Made by a program: the position numbers and the translations under genes. From Agroathelia rolfsii (taxonomy: Eukaryota > Basidiomycota > Agaricomycetes > Amylocorticiales > Amylocorticiaceae): DNA of 64,000 bases. The number at the start of each line of letters is the position of its first letter. The stretch's first letter is position 1. Positions 12,377 through 24,435 of this stretch are shown one piece after another. The stretch is from positions 868,001 through 932,000 of the forward strand of contig JABRWF010000007.1 of assembly GCA_018343915.1 (NCBI GenBank). The letters are read 5' to 3'. The notes under the pieces were generated by a model. It did no database searches. It worked only from the letters and a program-made list of their open reading frames with translations, and was not told the DNA's origin.

Positions 12377-14492
12377 ATGACTTCCCCCACGTCAGACAAG
12401 CAGAGTGACCATTCGGTCCAACTCCAGAAGAAGCAGGAGCTTGATATTGAAGGCTCCCTCCTCGCTGCCGACAACATCGCGTCTATTGAGGAGCGTGCTC
12501 GTCTGGAGAAGAAAGTCTGGAGGAAACTGGATCTATGGATTCTGCCTATTGCAACGATGTTCTACCTCTTGTCTTTCCTGGTGAGAAATTTTTTCACTGC
12601 ACCGAGCGCCCTGGGCGGCCGATGAGCAATGCAAATGTGATTGCTCCAGCAGCTGGCGCTGGCAATGTGATATGGACCCATTCATTCATGATGATCCCAT
12701 GCTACTTGCCGAACTGGTTGCCGTCGCATGATCGGGCTTGGATTACGTACTAATGTGACTGCGTTATTCTTAGGACCGGAGCAACATCTCCAACGCCCGC
12801 GTGGCCGGCTTACAGAAGGAACTGGGCATGACCAACAAGCAGGTCTGTATTTCTCTCTCTTCTCTGATATTCAAATGCCATGTGCTCATGCCATACTGCA
12901 AATTTACAGTATAGCATTGCTTTGACTGTCACTTATGTGTAAGGATCAGTTTCATATGTTTCACCGAGCATCATCCTCCGTCGGCACTAGTAACTGAGAA
13001 CTATTCACTTCGCCCAGGCCCTACATTGCTGCCGAGCTTCCCAGCAACCTTCTTCTCAAGGTACAGTTATTGATGCGAAGTGATAGCGTAGTCATGGCTA
13101 ACCTTCAATGTCCTTTCTTCTTTGCAGGCGGTTGGCCCTAACCTCATGCTGCCCTCTATGCTCATGCTCTGGGGCTTCGTTACCATCATGCAGGGCCTCG
13201 TCAAGTCCTACTCAGGCCTCCTTGCCTGCCGTTTCTTCCTTGGTCTCTTCGAGGGCGGTCTTTTCCCCGGTCTTGTCCTCTACCTATCCTGGTTCTACCC
13301 AAGATCCCGCTTGAATACTCGGTACGTTACTTGCTGATCGATGCTTTGCGTCTCTGATCCCTTCATGCCTGATTCTGATATCACTTATTCAATGTAGTGT
13401 GTCTACCTTCTTTGCATCTGCGTCTCTGTCAGGTGCATTTTCTGGTCTGCTTGCGGCTGCTATCATCAACCTCAACGGCAAGGGCGGTCGTCCTGGCTGG
13501 TCCTGGATCTTCATCCTTGTAAGTTTCCCCCCGAAAGCACGCTTACATGCCGGGCATTTACTAACTCACGTCGCAGGAAGGTCTCTTCACTTTTCTCTTT
13601 GCTCTGATCTCGTATTTCATCCTGCCCCGTTCCGTCGAGCGTGCCCGCTTCCTCAGTGAACGCGAGAAGACCTACGTTCTGTCTGTCCTCAGGGCTGATG
13701 GTGCCGTCGGTGGCAGTGACTCCGAAGATGTCTTCAGCAAGACCGAGATGTTGAAGGCATTCCTCTCACCCCAGGTCTGGTTCATGGCTCCCATCCTCTT
13801 CTTCAATGGTGTCACCCTCTACGGTCTTGCATAGTATGTCATGATTCTCTTCTGGCCCTCAATACAATATACTGATCTATTCTTTATCTAGTTTCGAGCC
13901 TAGCATTGTTGCCAGCATGGGTTACACTGGCACCAAGGCCCAACTCTACAGTGTCCCGCCCTTCGCCGCTGCCTTTGTTATCAGCATGATCTTCGCCTTC
14001 ATCTCCGACCGCTACCGTGCCCGTGGCATCATCACCGCGTTCTCCTCGGTGCTTGCCATCATCGGCTTCTCCATGTTCTACGCAGCCAAGCACAACAACA
14101 TCCGCTACGCCTCCCTCTTCTTCAGTGTACCTGGTGCCTATCTCAGTGCACCGACCATCACTACCTGGGTCGCCAACAACTCCGCACCCGCCACGCGCCG
14201 TGCTACGGCTGTGGCAATCGCCTTTATCCTCACCAACGCGGGCGGTATCACCGCTACCTGGTTGCTCGGCTCCATCTCCCCTGCGCCGTACTACAAGAGC
14301 GCGACGCGCGACTTCATCATCATGAGCGTGCTCATGTTTGTGTTCTCGATCGTCAACACGACCTACCTCGCGCTGGAGAACAGGAAGAAGAAGGTCATCC
14401 GTGAGCAGGCCGCTGCCGAGGGCAAGGAGAAGACCTCGGCAGAGGAGCCTGGTCTTGGTGACAAGAGCGCCTGGTTCGTGTACACCACGTAA
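12377..14492 (+). CDS. MFS transporter, anion:cation symporter (Dal5/allantoate permease-like)
   Basis: Exons join to a protein of about 500 residues with 12 predicted membrane segments. The N-terminal cytosolic part ends with RKLDLWILPIATMFYLLSFL, then the split loop motif DRSNISNARVAGLQ that marks this family (intron between FL and DR). Further marks are TYVPYIAAELPSNLLLK, RFFLGLFEGGLFPGLVLYLS, the central loop with LSEREKTYVLSVLRADG, and VWFMAPILFFNGVTLYGLAYF. The last exon runs from about 13890 to the TAA at 14490. Relatives carry organic anions such as allantoate, nicotinate, pantothenate or other vitamins across the plasma membrane, so the substrate cannot be named. The start at 12377 is preferred over an upstream in-frame Met at 12215, because that one lies before the TATA-like box. 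Confidence 0.9.
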
Positions 14493-15472
14493 ACAGGAAC
14501 CCACCACCGGCCTGCTTCTGGCGCGCTGTACATTCTGTATACCCATCTACAACGCACACCTCACGAATACGCATCCATCGGAAAAAGAAGAAAAAGTCGA
14601 AAAAAAAAACCGTATATATGTTCAACTCTATGACGCGAAGAAACGACCAACGGGGACCTCCCCCCAGCTCTCTCTCCCCCCTTGTAATTCGTAATCAATC
14701 CCCACCTATCTATTTCCGCCATATCACTGCTGGGAACCCGTTTTCTAAAGTGTTTTTGTTTTTCCCTGCGACGCCTTCATCATCTTCACCGTCACTGCTC
14801 TTCTGCACGATATATAAACGAAGTTGCTCTGAATTTACGGACATCATACATGTTTGCTTTTGCTGCTGCTGTTGTTGTCGTGTCATGATCATCACCTCTG
14901 GTGTTGTCGTATTTGTTGTTGTCCCTTATAACTATTTGCCTCCTTCCCCTTTCTTCTCGTTCTCCCTCTTCATCTCCTACACCGTGCGTTCTTCGACACT
15001 TCTACTTGTTTATATTCTTTTTATTACCCACTCCTCTCGCTCTTCTTCGTCCATCGAAGAAGTTGCCAACACCCGGGGGTTGTAATCAGGGAAGGAGAAC
15101 GGTACGAAGCAGAAAGGAAAATGGGAAAGAGGAAGTAGATAAACGGGACAAATGTTTTTTCCCCCTTGACTTCTTTTTTCTCACCTCATTCTTCCTTGAA
15201 AAGTTTTATCTATCGTATTTAATCGTTGGTTATACGTGGAATTTTTTTCTCTTACAGGCATGTATAAGTACTTTACTAGGGGACTTGTTTTTGTTTTACT
15301 TCTAATGGCATTTGAACCTTTTCTTACTAAACGGTCTTGGTTGTGAATGTGAATGGATAAGAGGGATGGGGTTGTGGTTATATGCACTGGTATGCTTACA
15401 CGACGAACAAAATTGTGTCCAATGTAAGATGTCCTTGTTGTGTCTACGTCGCTGATAAATAAATAATAAATA
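14493..15472. other. 3' flank of the transporter gene, pyrimidine-rich
   Basis: Long CT/T-rich tracts and no supported gene. The open frames here are low-complexity artefacts. It holds the transporter 3' UTR and leads into the fold-back element at 15473. Confidence 0.4.
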
Positions 15473-15755
15473 ATGCAATGTTATGTGATTCTACGGGTGC
15501 ATGAAGAAATTTGGAAATTTGGACGCACACATTATGTAAGGTTTTTTCAGAGTTTTTAGTATCTCGGCATCAAGCAGACAATGGGGTACAGCAGCCGGGT
15601 ATTAAGAATACAAGTATTGCGCAATACAGTGTCTAGAAAAATCTGCTTGTGAAAGGCCCTGCATGACACAGAGATACTAAAAACTGAAAAAAAAGCTTAC
15701 ATAGTGTGTGCATCCAAATTTCTTCATGCACCCATGAAATCGCATAATATTGCAT
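15473..15755. mobile_element. MITE-like fold-back element, about 283 bp
   Basis: The two ends are imperfect inverted repeats of about 100 bp. The left arm starts atgcaatgttatgtgatt, then gggtgcatgaagaaattt. The right arm, read on the minus strand, starts atgcaatattatgcgatt, then gggtgcatgaagaaattt. Both arms then share cgcacac/tgcacac, atgtaag and agtttttagtatctc. The interior is too short for a transposase. A target-site duplication is not clear, so the superfamily is open. Confidence 0.75.
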
Positions 15756-16023
15756 AGTATCGACATGTAAAAAAAAACAGTAATCTACACCATGCATCTA
15801 GAAAATCGGTCTCGCGACATAGCATTACGTTAGTACTTTATGGCCAGTATAGTCACCCGGGCCGCTTGTATTCGAGCTAGTCACCATTGTTGCAATACAG
15901 GTTGCGTACAATTGAAAAGCAAGAAAAAAATACAGTTTTGTCCCCTAGCCCACGATGCTCCTACCATGTTTTGACGATACATGTATATATATATATATAA
16001 AGATACCATCAAATTAATTAAAA

Positions 16024-16527
16024 TCACTTAGGCTGCCCTTCCGATACTGCGACTGGCACTACATCATCTTCCGCAAAATCTGCAAAATCAAGCTCATCCT
16101 CATTTGTAATGGTGATCAAAGATGTGCAGTACGATGACAGGTTTCGGCGTACGCATCTTATCTGTATGAATTGTGTTTTGAATATTCTGTAAAAGTCTCT
16201 GCGTGACCGTTTCTGTGACTCAAGGTAAAAGAATAGGTAAAAGGGCCATTTGTTTACATACATATTTACCTTGGGTGAAAGAAATGGTCGCAGATGATTT
16301 TTTACTGAGTATGCCACCTTTGATAATAATAAAAAAGATAAAAAAAATAATGATTTACCAACTGTAGGCAGGGCCATTTTACCGAAATTATTATGGGTAA
16401 ATCTATTGGCCGAGGTCGATTTTTCTCTATTAGTAAAATCTGCCTCTACGTTATATTTCCCAAGTGGTAAACATTTTGGTAAAGTGCAACCATTAAAAAA
16501 TACTCTTTTCTCTAATATTTTTCTCAA
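16024..16527 (-). other. 167-codon AT-rich open frame, doubtful gene
   Basis: An uninterrupted frame lies in AT-rich DNA carrying many scattered TTTACC/GGTAAA words. The translation has one possible membrane segment (LFFLSFLLLSKVAYSV) but no recognisable domain. The recurring GGTAAA words suggest a degenerate repeat or a non-coding element rather than a protein gene. Confidence 0.15.
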
Positions 16528-16887
16528 GGTAACTATTCTCGTAAATTTGTATTATTTGAATTTGGTAAAACCTTCTTAATTACTCAAATATTTATTCAAG
16601 ATAAGAGATTATGTAACCTGTATAGTAGAAATCGCTTTTTAACTTCAAAACTCCAGCGTGGATTGCAATTGATTGGGATATTTTTGGCACATCTGATGAT
16701 TGTAACATATCAATTTGTTGCTCCCCTTGTCCCTCGATTTAAAGAGACGGGCTATGCCCTTAACATCTCCCTGCTCTTGATTCTCCATAAGAGCAGTCCA
16801 GGGATTCTAACTTATCACTATATCTTACTGTTATCTACTCCGGCTCCCTAACGGTACATCTGGCCGTCGCAAACTACCAGTGATAAC

Positions 16888-18546
16888 ATGACTAATTCTC
16901 GGGCACCAGAAGAAGCTATTGCATTGTATGTCCGAGCTTGTTTTAGCTATCTATACCGGTAATCCTGAAATATGCTGCTAGCTTGGGACCGCAGCTTGTA
17001 GGTGTGGTTTTCAACTGGCTTCTGTTAGGCATATTGATTATCCAAGTCTGTTCGTCATAAAAATATCTAATCCTACCGGAGAAAAATCTTTCTAAGCATA
17101 CACTTCCTTAGATATATACTCTCAAAATTTCCCGGATGATTCTTGGAGGATTAAATTTCTCAGTAAGCTTCTGTAGCTCTTTCAAGCCATGTATCAAAGA
17201 ATTGAAAAATCCTCGATTGTCAGTCTATGGCCTTATTGTTCTGGAATGCATCCAATCTGGGCTTCTCCTAAATGATACGTTTCAATGGGCTGTCTATGGT
17301 TGGGGAATTACTGGAGTCACCGAAAAAGTAGAGACAAATTGGATCAATGTTCCCATTATGTCGGGAATTATCTCTACTGCAGCTCAATTATTCTTTGGAT
17401 GGAGAATTTGGATCCTGAGTAATTCCATCATATTCACTGGGATTGTTTCATTAGTTCGTTTTGTACACCGTCTATAAGCATTCATGAACTGATTTGCTAC
17501 CAGGGAGCAGTGATACAGGGTTCGGCTGCTGTAGCAGCAGGAATTTTGGTAAGAGAATTGTGGACATAACGAACATAGCTCGATCAAGCTAAGCGCCGTA
17601 ATCAGACTGAGATTGGGGGCTCACTGGCGTTTATACACAAGTATGAAAAGGCTTCAATGGTCAGTTGATCTCGAGTTATTATGACTTGAAGCCCAATCAA
17701 TGATGTGTTTTCATAGACATGGTACTACTTTCATAAAGTACTATTTATTTAACATTATTAACTTACTTTTGGAAGGCTGGTAACAAGTGTTATCACTGAC
17801 GTGGTTATTGCAATTTGTATGACATACCTGGTCTGCTGAAAATTCATTTCTCGTTAATATCTCCTGGTTGACGCCTCATGTACTACTTAGTTATTGCGTC
17901 ATAAAACCCAAGGGATTACTGGAAGTCGTATAAATGTCGCAATACGCGGTCTTATTAGACTCACAATCGAGACCGGCACATTAACAGGTGTTGACTTATT
18001 GCATTAACAACAATGTCAATATTCTGAACTTGAAGATATTTCGCTCACAGCATCGATGGCTATATTGAACCTGATCTTTCTCTCGATATTTGCTGTATGT
18101 GACTCAAGACATTAATAGGAACATTATAACTTACCATAATTTTGTTTAGCACACGGGCTATTTCCTTGCGCCGTGGGTTACTGAAGTCAGATTTGTCTTA
18201 ATAACACTATTGACTGAACACCTTTTGCTAGGGCGATCATACAGACAAAATTGTACGTACATTGTCATACTAGTAGCCATCTTACATAAATTTTGTGACG
18301 AACGGCTGATTTATTTATTTATTTTTACGGGATAGGTACTCAAATTCCTTGCTTGTCATGTTCAACAATCGGGCTGCACTTCGAAATAGGGCTTTCACAA
18401 ACACGGTCATGAGCTCCAGTAGCGGGGCGCACCGTGGCGCGCGTGATCTAGTCTTCAAAGTTCCTACTGGCACCATCCCCGAAACGCAACCATCTAATAT
18501 TGCTGAGGCTGAGCTGGGAAACCTCGCCAGCGTGGCTTGCGATTGA
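16888..18546 (+). CDS. DUF6534-type integral membrane protein
   Basis: About ten short exons join to a protein with roughly seven membrane segments. Readable pieces in order are LGPQLVGVVFNWLLLGILII, IYSQNFPDDSWRIKFLIYGL, LIVLECIQSGLLLNDTFQWA, VPIMSGIISTAAQLFFGWRI, TWLVTSVITDVVIAICMTYL, GLIRLTIETGTLTA, FLAPAIIQTKLYSNSLLVMF and NNRAALRNR. The KLYSNSLL...NNR ending is the hallmark of the DUF6534 family, which is greatly expanded in mushroom-forming fungi and has no known function. One exon junction near 17046 is abnormal: the frame needs a donor after CAAG, but the next bases are TC instead of GT. The gene may therefore be recently damaged or use an unusual splice site. It lies in an element-rich region. 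Confidence 0.75.
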
Positions 18547-19351
18547 TTTACAGGCTCTTTCCGGTACTGCAATGGCTTGAGTGGTTTTTGACGTCAGATT
18601 ATCCAATGATAAAGCATTCATCATTGATTGGGTTTTGAAAACTCCTATTCTCGAAAGACTAACACTCATACAAATGTAACAAAGCCAAAGACGGACAGGT
18701 TCCGCTTCCAACGGTTGGATTGAGCCACTGAGAAAACTTGTGCCGCCAGTACGGCATGGCAGGGCACATTACAGTGACGCGCAAAAAGAAAATTCCGCCC
18801 CCACCCATTCTAGTCAAATCAAACTTGAAAGGGCTTGTTGGAACTACAATCCATGCGATTAAGTAAATTAGATGCATAAATTTCTCTCGATGTAAATATC
18901 TCGTATTTTATCCGTTTGCCTACGCACAACCATGTACAAGGACAAACGGAACGATAACCTCATCCTGAATTATTAACAGGGCTCTACAACCTACATTTCT
19001 TCTTGTTTGGATATACATTTGTTTCTGTAGATCATGTACCATCCCAAGTTTGCACTCTGTCAGAGTCGGACATTCAGTTATTAATTGAAGTAAGAGAGGA
19101 AGAAAAAACTCGACACCATGGTTTCAGCCACAGTAATGTCACAAGCATAGATTGCTCTTTCTACATGCAGGCTATTATGCGGTAGGCTCAGGCATGAGAG
19201 TCGAAGGGGGTTGAAGTTAAACTGACCAGAGGTCCGTGTTAAGCGACCTTTATATGCGATTGGCTCTCCTAATAGTAGATACTAGGGGTGTTGTTTATAA
19301 GCATCATTAGCCCCGGTAGTTAATACTGTTTCTATTCGACAAGTCATTAAC

Positions 19352-19467
19352 ATGATAAGTAGGGTCCTGTAAGAAAGTCCCTACTGAATTGTAAGTTAAG
19401 ACACATCCCTTTACTTACAATTCAGTTTCTCCTTTTTGGTACTTTCATACAGGACCCTAATGATAAG
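19352..19467. mobile_element. 100 bp hAT-like MITE with its 8 bp target-site duplication
   Basis: The element occupies 19360-19459. Its ends are TAGGGTCCTG and CAGGACCCTA, perfect inverted repeats, and the arms extend inward (actgaattgtaagt against acttacaattcagt), so most of the element folds on itself. It is flanked by an exact 8 bp direct repeat ATGATAAG at 19352-19359 and 19460-19467. An 8 bp duplication and TAGGG-type ends are typical of hAT transposons. No coding capacity: a non-autonomous derivative. Confidence 0.9.
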
Positions 19468-20299
19468 GCCTTATTGGCAGGGTAAAGAACAAAGAGAGAT
19501 AGGTTGGATTATCCGATCAACCAAGTTAGATCTCAATACCAATGCACTACATTGCTTGGATCCGAGTTCATCCGGTCGTTCTGAAGTGCCAGAGTGCAGG
19601 TTGACAAAAAGGTCGACCAGAAATATGAATTGTTAGACTATGTACAGTGGATAGTGTTCTCTAAAAGGTGCATAGCGTCATGTACGTTATAGATCACCAG
19701 TTACAAAGGAGATGATAGGTGGTGACAGATCTCTAGAAAAACGCGAAAGATAGGGAACTTAAATTAGTGACGTGTTTCGGATTATAGTTTATTCATTGTA
19801 GCGATGGCCACGGCAAAAGGCCCTGCGAAAGGGCAATCAACTGCCTCTGGTATAAGCTAAAGATGCCATCATATAATATAGTGCTGGCAAATTATTGTAC
19901 TACCGTAACATGACCATCACGTCCGTCATCATTTCTGAGTCAGGGTTGTAATGACGCAACACCAGGCAAGATACTACTAGTATATTGTTATGCTGATGCA
20001 TGATGACTTACGAAAGATCCGGACCCCGATTACATGTAGGACAGAGAGACATCTTATATTAGGGAATATCAGTGATAAGAGTGCTATATTAGCTGAGATA
20101 TTCGAGTATGTGAATATATGCTATCGATGATTAAGAGCTCTAAGATCTACAAGTACATGCTGGCATAATATTAGCATGCTTAACTGTCAAGCTTTGTTCT
20201 CACGAAGTCACTTAGCTAGATGGACAAACGACTTGTATTCAAATATTTAAATTATGAAGCGACATGAACGTTGTAGTATAGATACATCCAAGAAGCTTA

Positions 20300-20791
20300 C
20301 AGTATTATATAGTGCCCACCGAAAGTCTGTCATGTTTTTTGTTCCTTTATACCTCATCCACTTCCACATTGTTTTGCTTCAAATAAACATTTATGTAGTA
20401 TGATATAAGCAGAGTTGGATTTGAAATATTTGGCGGTTAGCTATTGATGTACAAATCAAATGTGCTGCTGAAAACCGCTGAAAAAAATATCCGTCAATAT
20501 AGTGTATTTTAAGATGTGAGTATTTTTTCGACGTTAGTGTATACTATATCTGATTTAAGGGGAAAAAGATACTCATACACTATATTGACGGATATTTTTT
20601 TAGCGGTTTTCAGCGGCACATTTGATTTGTACACCAATAGCTAACCGCCAAATATTTTGCACATCCAACTCTACAGGCACATATAGGACACTTATATCAT
20701 ACTATATAAATTTTTATTTAGGGAAAAACGATGTGGAAGTGGATGAGGTATAAAGGAACAAAAAGCAAAGAAAGACTTTCGGTAGGCACTG
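20300..20791. mobile_element. 492 bp fold-back element flanked by TA (Tc1/mariner-like MITE)
   Basis: Ends are CAGT...GCCCACCGAAAG on the left and CTTTCGGTAGGCACTG on the right, bordered by TA at 20298-20299 and 20792-20793. The arms match over most of their length: cctcatccacttccaca, gcggttagctattg, tttgatttgtac and gacggatattttt all recur inverted. A short insertion (attatatagt) separates CAGT from GCCC in the left end only. TA flanks with CAGTG ends suit Tc1/mariner elements. There is no transposase, so it is a non-autonomous element that would form a long hairpin if transcribed. Confidence 0.85.
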
Positions 20792-20898
20792 TAGACTAGC
20801 AGGGAGTAATGCTAATAACAGCATGGATATCGCAGGATTGGGATAAAATATTTGAAACTGAATATGAAATTAAAAAACAAAGGGACCGGTTCAATGAT

Positions 20899-22210
20899 CT
20901 ATTGTGGTAGTAGATCTTGGCCGAAAACCGTCGTTTTATTATCATCAATATTGAGGGTTGTATCAAGTTGAGATGCCAATGAACGTATTTGCAGGTGTTC
21001 GGCTTCAGATTGCATATTTGACGTGGTTGTATGGGCGTTTTCGCGGGGCAAAAAAATGATTGATTTTGTTGTACGAGTCAGCTCTTCTGAGGTTGTATGT
21101 GTCCATGCACTCCCTTGTGCAATGCGTAAAATGATGAGTTGCGGGAATAGTGCCTGTGAGAGTAAAAAACGAGAGGTTTCAGAGGTCTACTAATATGCAA
21201 AAACACTGACGTTCCAACTCACAAGAGACATCGCCCATATGGGAAACAGTCCATATTCCCAGATATAAGGGACTGATGATAATGAACTCGGAACAGAAGA
21301 GATTATACCGAGAACGGCACAGGGCGCAGCTGACTCGACAAATATAGCCACCACGCCAGTGTATAGTCTTGTCAATTGGGGATCTACAGACTTGCGCACG
21401 CGATAAAATATAGACAATATCTGAATAGAAATTATGACAGTAGTCGTAACATTAGTGAAAGTGGAGAGTGCAATGCCGGCTGAGTCAATATTGCTGAAGA
21501 GCTTATATGCACTGGCACGATGACCGCCCACTGGTAATAAGAGGCCAAGTGGAATTGTTGCTGTAAATACGGCTTTGTGGGAAAGTCACTCGTTAGAAGG
21601 CATAATGTGCGTAAGTGTATAGAACTCACCAAAGGTGGCAATAGAGCTCAGAACTGGAAGTACCAGTATTACGACCCAAGGGCTGGAGCCAAGGATAACA
21701 TAACAGCGATGTATCTATATAAGCACATTCGGATGCTTATTGAGTCGTCAAGCCAAGCTTCAGCGACATATAGAAACCCACTAGTAGGGCATCACTCATT
21801 AAAATGGCCAAATTCTGGGTAGCATCACCGAGTACAATGTAGCTGGAACTGATATACTGAAGCTCAAAATACTCCAGTGGGCCACCAGTATACTCGTTAC
21901 GGTTTACAATCCACATCATTTGACCCATTAGTGGCAAGGAAAGGAAGAATACTGTGTTGAGTAGCCATTGAATGACTCCATAGGATACGTATATAGTTCG
22001 TCGACGATAAGAGAAGTTAGGACTTGAGTATATGGTGCTGATGGACAAATAAACAACACCGCAATAAATGCCTGAATGTTCCATTGATTAGCTTATGCTT
22101 TTGAGGCGTAAGGTAGGCATAATGATGGCCTAACCATAAAGGACTGCAGAAATAATTATTCCAATATATAAGGATTCTTCGATATAGAGATCAGTCGCTT
22201 GCTCGGACAT
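20899..22210 (-). CDS. agaricomycete seven-transmembrane protein of unknown function
   Basis: The ATG at 22210 begins MSEQATDLYIEESLYIGIII. Further exons give YCGVVYLSISTIYSSPNF, GVIQWLLNTVFFLSLPLMG, GDATQNLAILMSDALL, then IHRCYVILGSSPWVVILVLP, the position of the family's usual YRCY-x-IW motif. Next come GHRASAYKLFSNIDSAGIAL, STFTNVTTTVIISIQIL, LTRLYTGVVAIFVESAAP and LFPQLIILRIAQGSAWTH. The C-terminal tail is cytosolic-looking and ends at TAG 20899. All splice sites I could place are canonical. This family is abundant in mushroom-forming fungi; its function is unknown, and a receptor-like role is only a guess from topology. It is separate from, but similar in layout to, the DUF6534 proteins on both sides. 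Confidence 0.75.
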
Positions 22211-24435
22211 AAGAACTAGGAGATGTTCAAGCAAAGCAAAGCGAAGGTTGGTATGCTGAATGGTTGGTACAAGCCTCACCCTAGTGATGGTAGTTAGCTA
22301 ACTTGAAGTGTTATAGGTACCAGTTGTGTTTGTCATGATTTATATCCGATAAGCCATGATAAGGGCTCAGTACTCAGCAACAGCCTGAGAACAAACAAGA
22401 CAGATAGGATCACTCTAATCAATCAAGTTAGATGCACTGCCCTTTTTAGGTTTAGGCATCTATCCCAGGATAACAGAGTACAGGTCCGGACAATGAAGCT
22501 TGAACTCACTAGCAAAGCCACATAGTACGGGTATCGTGCTAGTGCCAGTGGCAGGATAATACCAAGATCTTCTCATTAACCGTGACAGAGGTCAACATTA
22601 CGTCAACATCCAGAGTCAGCATAGTAATGCATAATCAGCGAGCAACACATCCCTTGAGAGTAGCACAGAGGTATAGATACAAAGTCTGCAGGCAGCTTGC
22701 AGTTGCACTGCCAATGGCAATATAATCATATGATGCAAGATGAGACAAGACACTCACACAGCTCAAACAGGTGAACGGAGTGAATGATTCAATCTGCCAA
22801 GTAAAGTTGCGTGCCTTCCGCCAAGAGAACAGGAGAAGGAGTTGCTGGTCGGGCTCACCGAAGAGTGCAATAATTCAAATACGTTCAAGTCCAACCCAAA
22901 TAATATCGTATCATAGTGCTATCACATGTCTAATGCGCTTCAAAATAAAGACCAGAATATCTTATTCGGAATGAGAATGTCGATTTTAGAACGACTCGGA
23001 GTCGGTAGCAACCATATTGCCAGTGAGCGATGACGGAATGATAGGGTAAAATCCATCTCCGGCATTTTTGAAGGGACGCGAAATTCAAACTTTTGTGTAG
23101 TAGAGCATACTTGAAGCTTGAAGACTCAGTGACAGCATATAAGCGAGTGCATAAGTAATTCCTCAGGTCTCAGGCTCTGAAGCAATCTGACACTTGGAAT
23201 GCACAGTACATATTACCTGATCCAACGAACCTAGGAACTTGAATAAGTACTTACCCCGATCATCGGACTATTTTTGTTGCTAGTCGTTCCAGCGGAAGCT
23301 CGATACAGGTTTGCACAGTAGTGCCAGGACTCTTTGCCAAGGATACACTCCAGGGCAATTTTTCAACTGGGGGGGGGGTCATCAGCATGCATTAATGCTT
23401 GGCCTGCCGGGAAAGTTAGAATGACTAGGACGATTCACAGTGCCAACAAAAACAAAAAGCCGGCTTTCGTAATCCACTTTTTAACTTCCATTTCGTCCCT
23501 TTGAGACAATAAACGTTCACGCGTGCTACATTGTTGTGCGCTAGTCTAGTGATTCAAACGTTCCGAGAGATCTATAGAGTTTTCCCGAATCCGGGTGGGA
23601 TGCATCGTCATCACCCTCATACCATCTATTTAGCACGACAAGAACCTAGTGTGCCGTCAAGCTTTGGCATGTTAGCTTGGTATGTACTTCGTCGCGGTAG
23701 AAAAAAAATGGGGTATAGCGGTAGGCATTAGCCTGAGTGCGCTAATTTCAGGTTATGAGACGTCTGCACGCATACACTCACCCTCCAATGACCACCAAAT
23801 GCTAAAAAATTTAGAAACTTCCATTCGCGTATCGCGTAGCGTCGGTCGGCACGATTCACGCACTTTTTCACACACACAACAGGCGATCTATGAGCGCTCG
23901 TGAACGAGAATAGAGATTATGCAATTTTCGTTCTTTACCCTAAAAGCAAAAAACAATCTAGGCATCGTATCGTAGGGAGAAAAAACAAAGCAGTATTGCG
24001 ATCAGACAAATCCCGGTCTAGAAACCGCAGCCCACATAGAAGACGGCATCGTCATCGCCGTCGTGAAATCCAGCAAAAAATAAAACTGCACCATTGATCA
24101 AAACGTTCTCGCCCTCATTGGAGACGCGGTTTCCTTAGCGAAGAACGTTGGCACTGCCTTCAAGACATGCAGTTCAATTTTTTCACACACTTGGAGAAAC
24201 AGAGAAAAGAAAAATTATAGTTTTTTTTATAACTTTTGGTGGTATAACGCCACTGGCGCTTGAATGAGTATGTGCACGACGTGTAGGCCCGTCTCCCGCT
24301 CGGCGGCCGAGACAATCATCAGATGAGGAGCAAAGAAAAAAAAATAAAAGAAATCACGGAAGTAAGTGGTATGAGGTGGCGGTTGATATAATGGGGTGCG
24401 AATGCGCAAATCCATGATCATGTAGACCTGCTCAT
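22211..24435. other. 2.2 kb without a supported gene
   Basis: Only short open frames with no motifs. The composition is AT-rich and uneven, with a run of nine G near 23371 and A-rich tracts after 23690. No clear terminal inverted repeats were found. The part next to 24436 is the 3' flank of the secreted protein gene. Confidence 0.4.

Noticed and set aside
13884..14546. 220-codon minus-strand open frame over the transporter's last exon
   Set aside because: Antisense shadow of a clear coding exon with GC-rich third positions.
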